From positions 3,720,001 through 3,784,000 of the forward strand of contig NZ_CP192507.1 in the NCBI RefSeq assembly GCF_050613145.1: a stretch of DNA of 64,000 nt, in the 5' to 3' direction. This DNA is from Lysinibacillus_B sp050613145 (lineage in GTDB: Bacteria > Bacillota > Bacilli > Bacillales_A > Planococcaceae). Position numbers and translations under genes: made by a program. The stretch's first letter is position 1. Each line of letters starts with the position of its first letter. A model generated the notes under the pieces. That model was not told the origin of the DNA, ran no database searches, and saw only the letters and a list, made by a program, of their open reading frames with translations. Positions 1-8,493 of this stretch are shown here, one piece after another.

Positions 1-1592
1 CTTTCTGTAAAAACATTCGTTTACGAGAAAGGGTGGTGTTTTTGATGAATCCAATCATTTCAAATGAACTACATCTTTTCGCACAAGAATTACAACGCTG
101 TCTCTCCCCAATAATTCTACAAAAAATGGCCAAACAAGTTGGCTTTGTCCAGCGAGCTAGTAAGTATCAAGCAAACGAACTGATGGCCCTTTGTGTATGG
201 CTTAGTCAGGAAATCGCTAGCACATCCCTTCCACAATTGTGCAGTCGATTAGAAGCTTCCACCGGGGTACTCATGAGCCCAGAAGGATTGAATCAACGCT
301 TTCATCCGGCAGCTGTCGCCTTTCTCCAAGAAGCCTTTACTTTCCTCCTCACACAAAAACTTTGTGCGACACAATCCCTCTCTTCACGTATCCTTTCTGC
401 TTTCGAACGTATTCGGATTTTAGACGCGACGGTGTTTCAACTTCCTGATTCCTTTGCCACTGATTATCAAGGTTCTGGAGGGAGTAGTAACACAGCTGGT
501 GTCAAAATCCAACTTGAATATGATCTGCTTAGTGGTCAATTCTTACATGTGCAGCTTGGGCCGGGAAAGAACAATGATAAAACATACGGCACTGTTTGTC
601 TTAAAACCGTTGAAAAAGGAGACCTCTGTTTACGTGATCTCGGTTACTTCGATTTAAGCGATCTACAAGCGATTCACGATAAAGAGGCATACTATATCTC
701 GCGTTTGAAGCTGAATACACGCATTTATATCAAGAACCCTGAGCCGGAATACTTCAAAAATGGCACGCTAAAAAAGCAAACCGAATACATCCAGCTGGAT
801 ATGGCACAGATGATGGCTAGTCTAACCCCTGGTGAAACGCTAGAAATCTCCGAGGCATACATTGGTCAAAATCAGAAGCTGCCAACACGTGTCATCATCC
901 ATCGTTTAACCGACGATCAAACCCAAACACGCCTGAAAAACCAAGCGATACGTGAAAAGAAGAAAGGCATTGTCATGAAGGAGAAAAGTAAACGTTTAAT
1001 GGGCATGAATGTGTATATCACGAACATATCGCCAGAAGAAGTGCCGACGAACTACGTGCATGCCTTGTATTCACTACGTTGGCAAATAGAGATTTTGTTT
1101 AAAACATGGAAGTCGTTCTTTGAAATGGACGCGTGTAAGAAGATCAAAAAAGAACGTCTTGAATGCCATTTATATGGCCAACTCATTGGCATTCTGGTCT
1201 GTTCTTCCACTATGTTTCAAATGAGACAGCTCCTGCTTGAAAAGAAAAAGCAGGAACTGAGTGAATATAAAGCGATTTACATGGTGAAAGATTACTTTCC
1301 GTTACTGTTTCGGGCAATGAAAGAGGGTCCCAATGCACTTGTAACGATTCTGCATCGCCTTTATCAGCTACTCAAAAAGAATGGTCGTAAATGTCATCGC
1401 TATAAGAAGCAGACCGTCTTCGATATTCTGGGTGTTGTTTATGAAATGACGGTGAATAAAAGACAAGTCGCCTAGCGAAAAAATCATATTTTCATAGGTT
1501 TATTTGGTCTGTTTATTTTTCCAAAACCCATGAGTCACAGTACAAAACTCAAGGTGTGGCTAGGGTTTTTCACCGTTAGCTTGATGGGTATG
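1..1592 (+). mobile_element. IS231-type insertion sequence, copy A (left end outside window)
   Basis: The element holds one transposase gene and ends on the right with GTTAGCTTGATGGGTATG at 1575-1592. Its reverse complement matches the left end of copy B (CATACCCATCAAGCTAAC) and resembles published IS231 ends (IS4 family). The left inverted repeat lies before base 1. The right end abuts, and shares one G with, a 38-bp Tn3-type inverted repeat, so the IS sits at the tip of another transposon. Confidence 0.88.
45..1475 (+). CDS. IS231-type (IS4 family) DDE transposase, copy A
   Basis: A 476-residue transposase, the usual length for IS231. The first DDE aspartate is in RILDATVFQLP, the second in CLRDLGYFDL, and the Y-x2-R-x3-E-x6-K signature of IS4 enzymes is complete in YSLRWQIEILFKTWK. 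I chose the ATG at 45 because the protein then starts MNPIISNELHLF, as IS231 transposases do; a GTG at 33 is also in frame. The gene is intact and nearly identical to copy B, differing clearly only in a short stretch near the C-terminus (RAMKEGPNALVTI against RAMAVGTDELLNM). It would catalyse cut-and-paste movement of this element. Confidence 0.93.
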   Translation: MNPIISNELHLFAQELQRCLSPIILQKMAKQVGFVQRASKYQANELMALCVWLSQEIASTSLPQLCSRLEASTGVLMSPEGLNQRFHPAAVAFLQEAFTFLLTQKLCATQSLSSRILSAFERIRILDATVFQLPDSFATDYQGSGGSSNTAGVKIQLEYDLLSGQFLHVQLGPGKNNDKTYGTVCLKTVEKGDLCLRDLGYFDLSDLQAIHDKEAYYISRLKLNTRIYIKNPEPEYFKNGTLKKQTEYIQLDMAQMMASLTPGETLEISEAYIGQNQKLPTRVIIHRLTDDQTQTRLKNQAIREKKKGIVMKEKSKRLMGMNVYITNISPEEVPTNYVHALYSLRWQIEILFKTWKSFFEMDACKKIKKERLECHLYGQLIGILVCSSTMFQMRQLLLEKKKQELSEYKAIYMVKDYFPLLFRAMKEGPNALVTILHRLYQLLKKNGRKCHRYKKQTVFDILGVVYEMTVNKRQVA

Positions 1593-1629
1593 GGGGCCTG
1601 CCGACAAAACGCAGATATTATACGCTAAG
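1592..1629 (+). repeat. Left 38-bp Tn3-type terminal inverted repeat
   Basis: Starts GGGGGCCTGCCGACAAAACG and ends ATTATACGCTAAG. It matches the reverse complement of 3954-3991 except at three positions. It directly follows the right end of IS231 copy A. Confidence 0.8.
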
Positions 1630-1647
1630 AGATTACCAAAAACGAAC

Positions 1648-2028
1648 GTTTATAAAATAGCTTTGTTATTTGCTTAAAACATGAAAAATCTACTTAATTT
1701 GATAATCAAAACTCATACCAAAATCAATTAACCAAAAGATGTGACAGATATCCTTTATGGTTAAATTTAATTAAACACCTGATATATCAAGTATTTCAGC
1801 CTTAACGTATAAAATATGCGTTTTAACGGTGCTACCCCTAATCATGATGACGATGATGAATATTAATCCCTAAATCGTTAATTCAATAGCACAAAGTGCT
1901 TATCTGAGTAAAAGAAGATAGAAACGAGTTTGTGAAACAATGTACTTAAACTATAGCGGGCTTTAGTTGAAAATTCGATTTCCAAAATGATCAATCTTTA
2001 TTACAAAAAGCCTAATACCGAAATGAAA
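1648..2028. other. Non-coding interior of the Tn3-type element
   Basis: No credible gene in about 380 AT-rich bases. The one notable motif is the near-palindrome AACGTATAAAATATGCGTT at 1804-1822. It might be a relic of a resolution site, but no recombinase gene accompanies it. Confidence 0.4.
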
Positions 2029-2073
2029 AATAGCCCCTATTTTGATCAATATTTGTTCAAAATAGGGGCTATT
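2029..2073 (-). terminator. Intrinsic terminator after the 2119-2547 gene
   Basis: A perfect 17-bp stem (AATAGCCCCTATTTTGA at 2029-2045 pairing with 2057-2073) is followed on the minus strand by a T-rich run. It ends the minus-strand gene at 2119. Confidence 0.85.
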
Positions 2074-2118
2074 ATTTTCTATAAGAATCATCATTTATAG
2101 CTGCGTTCTAATCAATCT

Positions 2119-2547
2119 TTATTCCAAGTCAACATTTTTTTCGGATTTTCTTATTTCTGTAATAATAGAAGATAGAGTTTTTTGAAATTTTTCTAGGTCG
2201 GTATCAGTATAGGCAAATATAAATATATTTGTTGTTGCTACAACGTAATCAGAACCTAATATTTCATTGCTAATTCTATAATCAGCCTCATCAATTTCTG
2301 ATTCATTAACTATATAAACGTAAATATCTTTACCTTTTATTTCATATAATCTTTGTTCTTTAGCAATATCTAAACTATATTTACTTTCAATTGGTTTAGA
2401 TGTATAAAATATATCATGGTCAATTAAATACTTTTCTAAATCTTCTAATTTTTCATATTTTATATCATAAAAATATGAAGAGTATACATAAGCTGACAAA
2501 ATACCACAAATAAAAACCGTTAAAATAATACTTTTCTTTACATTCAT
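2119..2547 (-). CDS. Membrane-anchored or secreted hypothetical protein
   Basis: A 142-residue protein that I do not recognise. It starts MNVKKSIILTVFICGILSAY, a positively charged start followed by one hydrophobic segment of about 17 residues, so the rest is probably outside the membrane. The remainder is acidic and lysine-rich with alternating hydrophobic residues (KGKDIYVYIVNE, YVVATTNIFIFAY). It is divergent from the secreted-protein gene at 2678 across 130 bp, and both are cargo of the Tn3-type element. A linked function such as immunity or modulation for the secreted protein is possible but is guesswork. AT-rich composition differs from the core genes. Confidence 0.65.
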   Translation of the reverse strand: MNVKKSIILTVFICGILSAYVYSSYFYDIKYEKLEDLEKYLIDHDIFYTSKPIESKYSLDIAKEQRLYEIKGKDIYVYIVNESEIDEADYRISNEILGSDYVVATTNIFIFAYTDTDLEKFQKTLSSIITEIRKSEKNVDLE

Positions 2548-2677
2548 TTAATAAAAACTCCATTTCTAATATTTGTAAAAATAAAACTTTTATACCATTC
2601 TTTTCTAATTGTTATAAGGTATAGTATGATTACATCTAAGTGATTGTCAACTTGAAATAAAAATTTGGAGGTTTATT

Positions 2678-3586
2678 ATGAAAGGAATTAAAAAAGTTGT
2701 TGGTAGTTTAGTATTATCTAGTAGTATTTTAGGTTTTAACGTTTTGGAAACTAAAGCTGAAAGCGCAAGTGTTGAGAGTGTTGAGGATGAAGAATTTTTA
2801 TCTGTTCAACAAGAAATTGCTGAATTAGAGAAAATTATTTATGAAATTTATTCAACTCGTATTAAAGAAATCGGAGATGCCAAGAAAAAGATACTAGAAA
2901 ATAATGCCGAAAATTCTTTTAAATCTTTGAGTCAGGCAGATCAAAGAAGTATCCAATTAACTGAAATTCAAATTAAAGACTTAATGCAAGCAGAGATTGA
3001 TGAGGCAATGAGTACATACGGTTGGGAAAAAACAGAAGAAAATCTAGCTGATACACCAACTCCTTTTAGTGTTTCTGGTAATATCTCATTAACAAATAGT
3101 ATGTATAAAAATTCAAGTGGTTATCAAGTTTATACAACTAATTGGGATTGGTCTGACGGTAAATGGGATGACTATGCTGACATTGAAGATATAATGGCTA
3201 TCAGAAGTACATCGGATATAACTTCACGACTATCAGCTAATATTTACGCTTTCGATAACTATGGAACTGATTATAGTGCAAATGTAAGTAGAAGAGATTG
3301 GGAAGCAGATGGTGCGCTTTTCAATATTCACGACGCTAATCTTAGTTACGGCTGGGGTGGTACTATGCCAATATATAAAACAGATAATGGATATGCTATT
3401 TTTACATTTAAAGCACCAGCTGGTTCTGAAATATATACACATTTTGCACATAACTATAAAGAAACAGCACTGGGATTAAATGCTTCATTTAATGTTTTGG
3501 ACCTTAAAAATTCAGAATTAATAGTAAGTTATTCACGTGAAAATAAAAATTGGGCTACTGTAACCAATCCTAGAACAACTAAATAA
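2678..3586 (+). CDS. Secreted hypothetical protein, cargo of the Tn3-type element
   Basis: A 302-residue protein with a clear signal peptide (MKGIKKVVGSLVLSSSILGF, then a likely cut near TKAES). An acidic, helical, coiled-coil-like part follows (about residues 40-120), then a more beta-rich part with many Tyr, Trp and Asn (YQVYTTNWDWSDGKWDDYAD, SYGWGGTMPIYKTDNGYAIF). The start is an ATG with TTTGGAGG at 2664-2671 in front. No catalytic motif is visible and I cannot name a family; an extracellular binding protein or toxin-like exoprotein would fit. The low GC resembles its divergent neighbour and suggests that both genes came together. Confidence 0.72.
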   Translation: MKGIKKVVGSLVLSSSILGFNVLETKAESASVESVEDEEFLSVQQEIAELEKIIYEIYSTRIKEIGDAKKKILENNAENSFKSLSQADQRSIQLTEIQIKDLMQAEIDEAMSTYGWEKTEENLADTPTPFSVSGNISLTNSMYKNSSGYQVYTTNWDWSDGKWDDYADIEDIMAIRSTSDITSRLSANIYAFDNYGTDYSANVSRRDWEADGALFNIHDANLSYGWGGTMPIYKTDNGYAIFTFKAPAGSEIYTHFAHNYKETALGLNASFNVLDLKNSELIVSYSRENKNWATVTNPRTTK

Positions 3587-3707
3587 CATTGAGTATAAAC
3601 ATTTATAAATTTATAAAATTCGGGTCAGTTCCTGATACTTCGGATAATGATTCCATTGAAAAAAAAGAACGGTAACAGTTTAGACTATCATTAAAATTCA
3701 TAAGGTA

Positions 3708-3739
3708 AGCCCCTGTATTCATTACAGTTGGCTCTTTTA
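3708..3739 (+). terminator. Likely terminator after the secreted-protein gene
   Basis: AGCC and TGTA arms pair with TACA and GGCT around a short loop, followed by CTTTT. It is on the same strand as the 2678-3586 gene. Confidence 0.5.
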
Positions 3740-3810
3740 TTCAAAAATCGGTTCTTATGTCGGAGCAATTTTAAAAGGACATTAGGTAAATTCACAGTGA
3801 ATGAACCAAG

Positions 3811-3837
3811 CTGCATCTTGATAGGTGCAGTTTTTTT
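3811..3837 (+). terminator. Intrinsic terminator hairpin
   Basis: CTGCATCT and AGGTGCAG pair (one G-T wobble) and are followed by seven T. No intact gene directly precedes it, so it may belong to a lost gene. Confidence 0.6.
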
Positions 3838-3850
3838 GTTTTTAAAGTTT

Positions 3851-3903
3851 GAGGATATTTCTTTGCTTAACGTTGTAAATCCGCATAAATCTAATGGGGC
3901 CCC
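3851..3903. repeat. 53-bp dispersed repeat, copy 1
   Basis: Matches 8615-8667 in the same orientation at about 46 of 53 positions. On the minus strand both copies encode a peptide of the form LGxPxDxCGFTTxSKEIS, so they may be fragments of one unknown gene. Confidence 0.6.
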
Positions 3904-3953
3904 TGATAGTTTTAATTGAGTATTTTATTAGAATGGTTCGTTTTTGGTAATCT

Positions 3954-3991
3954 CTTAGCGTATAATATCCGCGTTTTGTCGGCAGGACTCC
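3954..3991 (-). repeat. Right 38-bp Tn3-type terminal inverted repeat
   Basis: On the minus strand it reads GGAGTCCTGCCGACAAAACG and ends ATTATACGCTAAG. It differs from the left repeat at three positions. Its last base is also the first base of the left end of IS231 copy B. Confidence 0.8.
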
Positions 3992-5637
3992 ATACCCATC
4001 AAGCTAACGAAACTAATTTCCCCAAAATCGAAAAAAATGCTATTCTTTCTGTAAAAACATTCGTTTACGAGAAAGGGTGGCGTTTTTGATGAATCCAATC
4101 ATTTCAAATGAACTACATCTTTTCGCACAAGAATTACAACGCTGTCTCTCCCCAATAATCCTACAAAAAATGGCCAAACAAGTTGGCTTTGTCCAGCGAG
4201 CTAGTAAGTATCAAGCAAACGAACTGATGGCCCTTTGTGTATGGCTTAGTCAGGAAATCGCTAGCACATCCCTTCCACAATTGTGCAGTCGGTTAGAAGC
4301 TTCCACCGGGGTACTCATGAGCCCAGAAGGATTGAATCAACGCTTTAATTCGGCAGCTGTCGCCTTTCTCCAAGAAGCCTTTACTTTCCTCCTCACACAA
4401 AAACTTTGTGCGACACAATCCCTCTCTTCACGTATCCTTTCTGCTTTCGAACGTATTCGGATTTTAGACGCGACGGTGTTTCAACTTCCTGATTCCTTTG
4501 CCACTGATTATCAAGGCTCTGGAGGGAGTAGTAACACAGCTGGTGTCAAAATCCAACTTGAATATGATCTGCTTAGTGGTCAATTCTTACATGTGCAGCT
4601 TGGGCCGGGAAAGAACAATGATAAAACATACGGCACTGTTTGTCTTGAAACCGTTGAAAAAGGAGACCTCTGTTTACGTGATCTCGGTTATTTCGATTTA
4701 AGCGATCTACAAGCGATTCACGATAAAGAGGCATACTATATCTCGCGTTTGAAGCTGAATACACGCATTTATATCAAGAACCCTGAGCCGGAATACTTCA
4801 AAAATGGCACGCTAAAAAAGCAAACCGAATACATCCAGCTGGATATGGCACAGATGATGGCTAGTCTAACCCCTGGTGAAACGCTAGAAATCTCCGAGGC
4901 ATACATTGGTCAAAATCAGAAGCTGCCAACACGTGTCATCATCCATCGTTTAACCGACGATCAAACCCAAACACGCCTGAAAAACCAAGCGATACGTGAA
5001 AAGAAAAAAGGCATTGTCATGAAGGAGAAAAGCAAACGTTTAATGGGCATGAATGTGTATATCACGAACACATCGTCAGAAGAAGTGCCGACGAACTACG
5101 TGCATGCCTTGTATTCACTACGTTGGCAGATTGAAATTTTATTTAAAACATGGAAGTCGTTCTTTGAAATGGACGCGTGTAAGAAGATCAAAAAAGAACG
5201 TCTTGAATGCCATTTATATGGCCAACTCATTGGCATTCTGGTCTGTTCTTCCACCATGTTTCAAATGAGACAGCTCCTGCTTGAAAAGAAAAAGCAGGAA
5301 CTGAGTGAATATAAAGCGATTTACATGGTGAAAGATTACTTTCCATTACTGTTCCGAGCCATGGCAGTTGGCACAGATGAACTCTTGAACATGCTACATC
5401 GCCTTTATCAGCTACTCAAAAAGAACGGTCGCAAATGTCATCGCTATAAGAAGCAGACCGTCTTCGATATTCTGGGTGTTGTTTATGAAATGACGATGAA
5501 TAAAAGACAAGTCACCTAGCGAAAAAAATCACATTTTCATCGGTTTATTTGGTCTGTTTATTTTTCCAAAACGCAGGAGTCACAGTACAAAACTCAAGGG
5601 GGAGCTAGGGTTTTTCACGGTTAGCTTGATGGTTATG
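3991..5637 (+). mobile_element. IS231-type insertion sequence, copy B (complete)
   Basis: A complete element of about 1.65 kb. The left end CATACCCATCAAGCTAAC starts at 3991 and the right end GTTAGCTTGATGGTTATG finishes at 5637; the 18-bp ends are inverted with one mismatch. Flanks ending GGACTC (left) and containing GGGACCCC (right) look like a decayed 11-12 bp target duplication, the size known for IS231. Confidence 0.9.
4089..5519 (+). CDS. IS231-type (IS4 family) DDE transposase, copy B
   Basis: A 476-residue transposase that is intact and has the same DDE and YREK motifs as copy A. The ATG at 4089 gives the conserved MNPIISNELHLF start. It differs from copy A at a few residues (N for H in the QRFNSAA segment, and the RAMAVGTDELLNM stretch near the C-terminus). 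Since both copies are open and nearly identical, both insertions are probably recent and the pair could mobilise the DNA between them. Confidence 0.93.
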   Translation: MNPIISNELHLFAQELQRCLSPIILQKMAKQVGFVQRASKYQANELMALCVWLSQEIASTSLPQLCSRLEASTGVLMSPEGLNQRFNSAAVAFLQEAFTFLLTQKLCATQSLSSRILSAFERIRILDATVFQLPDSFATDYQGSGGSSNTAGVKIQLEYDLLSGQFLHVQLGPGKNNDKTYGTVCLETVEKGDLCLRDLGYFDLSDLQAIHDKEAYYISRLKLNTRIYIKNPEPEYFKNGTLKKQTEYIQLDMAQMMASLTPGETLEISEAYIGQNQKLPTRVIIHRLTDDQTQTRLKNQAIREKKKGIVMKEKSKRLMGMNVYITNTSSEEVPTNYVHALYSLRWQIEILFKTWKSFFEMDACKKIKKERLECHLYGQLIGILVCSSTMFQMRQLLLEKKKQELSEYKAIYMVKDYFPLLFRAMAVGTDELLNMLHRLYQLLKKNGRKCHRYKKQTVFDILGVVYEMTMNKRQVT

Positions 5638-5661
5638 TGACGGGACCCCATATTCAAAAAA

Positions 5662-5688
5662 ACAAAAACCTCACAGGGAGATTTTTGT
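5662..5688 (-). terminator. Intrinsic terminator after the 5704-6252 gene
   Basis: An 11-bp stem (ACAAAAACCTC with GAGATTTTTGT) is followed on the minus strand by a T-rich tract. It closes the two-gene unit 6851-5704. Confidence 0.75.
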
Positions 5689-5703
5689 TTTTTCTAGTTT
5701 TAA

Positions 5704-6252
5704 TTAAAATAATGAAGCAATAGCACCGGTAACTGAGTTGAATGCATTTTTAACAAATTCAAATGCTTTTTCAATCGCTTCAACGATAACTCGTACCACC
5801 TGAACTACGATTTCAGAAATTTTGTTGAAAATGTCCTTCATAAAGCCCATTACAAAGTCTGCTAATCCTAAAATAACATCTACTTGTTCTGGATGATCAG
5901 TACCAACTTGGATTAATTTATCATAATATGAATCGATCATTTTGGCAGAATCTTCTTTTGCTTTTTCTTTACGTGCATCCATAGCGGCTTTGAATGCATC
6001 AAGTTTGCCAGAATCCTGCGAGTCTTTATACACTTCCATTTTGCCGTTGATGTGAGTTTCTTCTTCAGATTTAAAGGAATTTAAATTACCTTGATATTCC
6101 TTTGTAATACTTTTTAATTCAGGAAAATTTTCAAGGTCCTCCTCTTTTAACCCAGCTTTCAGCATTGGTCTATAGCTACCAAGATTACCCGATTTGTGAT
6201 GTTCTTTGATTTGTGTTAATGCACTTTTAAATTCTGCTACTGCTACTGACAT
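5704..6252 (-). CDS. Helical protein of unknown function, paralogue of its upstream neighbour
   Basis: A 182-residue protein that I do not recognise. The ATG at 6252 has a GGGGGG run in front (6257-6262) and is preferred over an upstream in-frame TTG. The first 130 residues are charged and alpha-helical (EYQGNLNSFKSEEETHINGK). The last 50 are a long amphipathic to hydrophobic stretch (MKDIFNKISEIVVQVVRVIV, then EAIEKAFEFVKNAF) without a signal peptide. It aligns along most of its length with the gene at 6297; shared features include an EY..., a Y-DK/HAKL and a HPEQ/YPEQ segment before a conserved GF. Membrane-active C-termini of this kind occur in pore-forming toxins and in holin-like proteins, but no known family can be assigned. 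Confidence 0.65.
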   Translation of the reverse strand: MSVAVAEFKSALTQIKEHHKSGNLGSYRPMLKAGLKEEDLENFPELKSITKEYQGNLNSFKSEEETHINGKMEVYKDSQDSGKLDAFKAAMDARKEKAKEDSAKMIDSYYDKLIQVGTDHPEQVDVILGLADFVMGFMKDIFNKISEIVVQVVRVIVEAIEKAFEFVKNAFNSVTGAIASLF

Positions 6253-6296
6253 ATAAAAACCCCCCAATTTTTAAAATTATTTAGTTTAATACACTT

Positions 6297-6851
6297 CTAA
6301 AATGGCCAAATTTTTCTACCAATGTCTGAAATAGTATCGATTACTGTTTTACCTATATCAATTATAGTTGTAATAACAGTATCTGCTACATCTTTTGCCA
6401 GATCAGCAATCGCTCGCACATAATGTGCTGCAAATCCAGTCACCTGATCAGCAACTTTCAATATATTGTCTCTTTGTTCTGGATATTTTTCGGAAATATC
6501 CATTAATTTTGCGTGATACTCATCTATTGTCTTCTCGATATATGCTTTAGATTCAGCTCGATATTTATTTAACGTTTCTTCAAGCTTTTTTTTTGCGGTT
6601 TCCTTGTCTGGAGAAGTATTATACATATCTACTTCATTCTCCATATTTGTTTTTTGTTCTGCATGATAGTATCTAATTTTCACTCGGTATTCTTCTGTAA
6701 CATCTCTTACTTCTTGAGGACATCCATCTAAATTGATATCATCTAGACTTATTGCAGCGGATAGCGATTGTGTAGTCTGTGATTCATCAAAATGATATGC
6801 CTTCATTTTTGCAAATTCTTGGATTAACTCTTGTTGATTTACTATTGTCAA
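6297..6851 (-). CDS. Helical protein of unknown function, first of a paralogous pair
   Basis: A 184-residue protein starting at a TTG, supported by AGGAG eight bases upstream. Like the next gene (44 bp downstream) it has a charged helical body, then YPEQRDNILKVADQVTGF, and a C-terminal amphipathic stretch (IADLAKDVADTVITTIIDIG) ending in WPF. No signal peptide is present. The pair probably arose by duplication and diverged widely, and is transcribed as one unit. A two-component membrane-acting system is a guess. Both lie within mobile DNA between IS231 copy B and an IS1182-type element. Confidence 0.65.
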   Translation of the reverse strand: MTIVNQQELIQEFAKMKAYHFDESQTTQSLSAAISLDDINLDGCPQEVRDVTEEYRVKIRYYHAEQKTNMENEVDMYNTSPDKETAKKKLEETLNKYRAESKAYIEKTIDEYHAKLMDISEKYPEQRDNILKVADQVTGFAAHYVRAIADLAKDVADTVITTIIDIGKTVIDTISDIGRKIWPF

Positions 6852-6941
6852 ATTATCAACTCCTATACTTTTATTCTTTATTACAATTCCAAATTAAACT
6901 ATAAAGGTTAAAATTAGGTTAAAAAATTATATAATTGAATC

Positions 6942-8486
6942 AATTTCATAAATCATCTTTTTTCAGAGCTTAGACTGCTCTTGTTTCGAAACTTACGTTT
7001 TTTTTAAATTATGCTACTTGCTGTTGTGCGTGTAATAATGCATGCAATCGGTCAACGGCTAATTTACAAGCATTATAAATAAATGTCACCAGATTAAAGT
7101 GTAGTTTTGCTTTTTTACCTGTACGGTGACGGACGTTGTTTAATTGAAAGTATTGTTTTAAATAGGCGTTGATTCGTTCTACTGCTGTACGTTCTTTGTA
7201 AAGCTTCTTCCATAATTCTTAGCCACGTGCTGGGGACGTATACTTTCGGATATCCGTCGTACATTTGATTTTAAACACTTTTTGGCAAAGTGAGTCTTCA
7301 CGTAACGGACAGCTTGCACATTCTTTCGGCCGTGTGTATTTTAACGTATTGTATTGTTCATCGAAGCTATCGTAACAGTAACTATGTTCGCGTACACAAG
7401 TTGGTCGGAAATATGCATCGAATCCTAGATATTCGCCTTCATTTCGAACATTGTACGGAATGACGACACGCATCTTTTGGGCCAATGCTTGTTTATAAAT
7501 CGGTTCATAATCATAACCGGCATCAAATATCGCTGTTGTAAAATATTTAGGCATAATAGCCTCTATTTTTTTGAGTAGCGGGATAGTCGCTTTACTGTCA
7601 GATAAATTACCTGAAGACATGAGGCGACCTACAATATATTGACTTTTGGTTGAAACAGCCAGATGTCCCTTAAAGCCATACCAAAACGTATTTTTACCGT
7701 CACTATTTTTCTTGATACCCCAATTCGGATTAATTGGTATGTCCTGCCAAAGCTTTTCAAGTGGAATGGATAATTGTGCTTCTAATTTCTTTTCATACGT
7801 TGTCAGATTGGCTTCGATTTGAGCTTGTTCAACGGTCCAAGCTACCTGTTCTTCTTTCGTTTTACGACCACGTTTCTTTGGTGGCTTATTTTCTTTCTTC
7901 TTAGAGGGTTTGGATGCATCACGTGCTTCGAAATGCGTGGCATCAAAGGCAAGGTGTTCATCACAAAGAAAACCTTCTAAAAAGGCAATTTGAATCAGTT
8001 CATCTTGCATGTTATCCAAAACATCAGACTGACTAATCACATCAATCATGCGCGAATACGAAGCTTCTGAAGGGACAGAATCTGAAACAAGAAACCCGCA
8101 ATCGAAACGGAATAAAGGATCGTGGACTAAACGCTTAACTAAATCCTTTATTGTGGGAATACGTTCAACAATACGAATCATCAATGATTGAATCATGGCA
8201 CCATAGTTACATTCACGTGGAGCGCCACGCAACGTCTTTTTAGAAAAAAGCTGAAAGATTGGTTGTACATCGAAAGTGGCAAAAATCGCATCAAAACGGT
8301 GCGAACTTTCCATTTCGAATAATTGATGGATGTCAAAAAGGCTAATTTGTTTTACAATAGTCATGAGGCATTCACTCCGTTCGTATAAGGTTGGTTTAGT
8401 CGCTACCATTATACCGAATTTGGGGAGGTGCCTCATTTTTATTTCATTGAAACCCTTGATACTGAAGGGGTTAGAATTATGAAATT
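6942..8486 (-). mobile_element. IS1182-type insertion sequence (inactivated)
   Basis: It carries one transposase gene with an in-frame stop. AATTTCATAA at 6942-6951 and TTATGAAATT at 8477-8486 form inverted 10-bp ends at plausible distances, so they are my proposed boundaries. No clear target duplication was found. Family assignment rests on the transposase. Confidence 0.6.
7009..8364 (-). pseudogene. IS1182-type transposase with one in-frame stop codon
   Basis: The reading frame runs from the ATG at 8364 (MTIVKQISLFDIHQLFEM) to a TAA at 7009, but a TAA after SPARG (7219-7221) cuts it. Beyond that stop the same frame continues with ELWKKLYKERTAVERINAYL and KQYFQLNNVRHRTGKKAKLH, the expected C-terminus with the ERINAYLK segment of IS1182/IS5-like enzymes. 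The flanking codons suggest a single TCA-to-TAA change. The N-terminal DUF772-like region and central DDE residues (AFDATHFEARD, IFDAGYDYEP) are intact. The last 70 residues, with the catalytic glutamate, are lost. Confidence 0.82.
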
Positions 8487-8493
8487 AACTCAC

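Larger units (their letters stand above)
1592..3991. mobile_element. Transposase-less Tn3-type element with cargo genes
   Basis: The 2.4-kb segment between the two IS231 copies is bounded by inverted copies of one 38-bp sequence beginning GG and ending TACGCTAAG, the form of Tn3-family (Tn4430-like) termini. Inverted similarity continues another 18 bp inwards at 1630-1647 and 3936-3953. It encodes no transposase or resolvase, only a small anchored protein and a secreted protein, so it would be a non-autonomous element needing TnpA from elsewhere. The flanking IS elements match the known preference of IS231A for Tn4430 ends. Classification as Tn3-type is inference from the ends. Confidence 0.72.

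Noticed and set aside
3728..3919. Plus-strand 63-codon ORF
   Set aside because: It runs through two terminator hairpins and the dispersed repeat, which codes better on the other strand.
1..5637. Simple composite transposon made of two IS231 copies
   Set aside because: The inner Tn3-type inverted repeats at exactly the IS borders are better explained by two IS insertions into the tips of an existing element.
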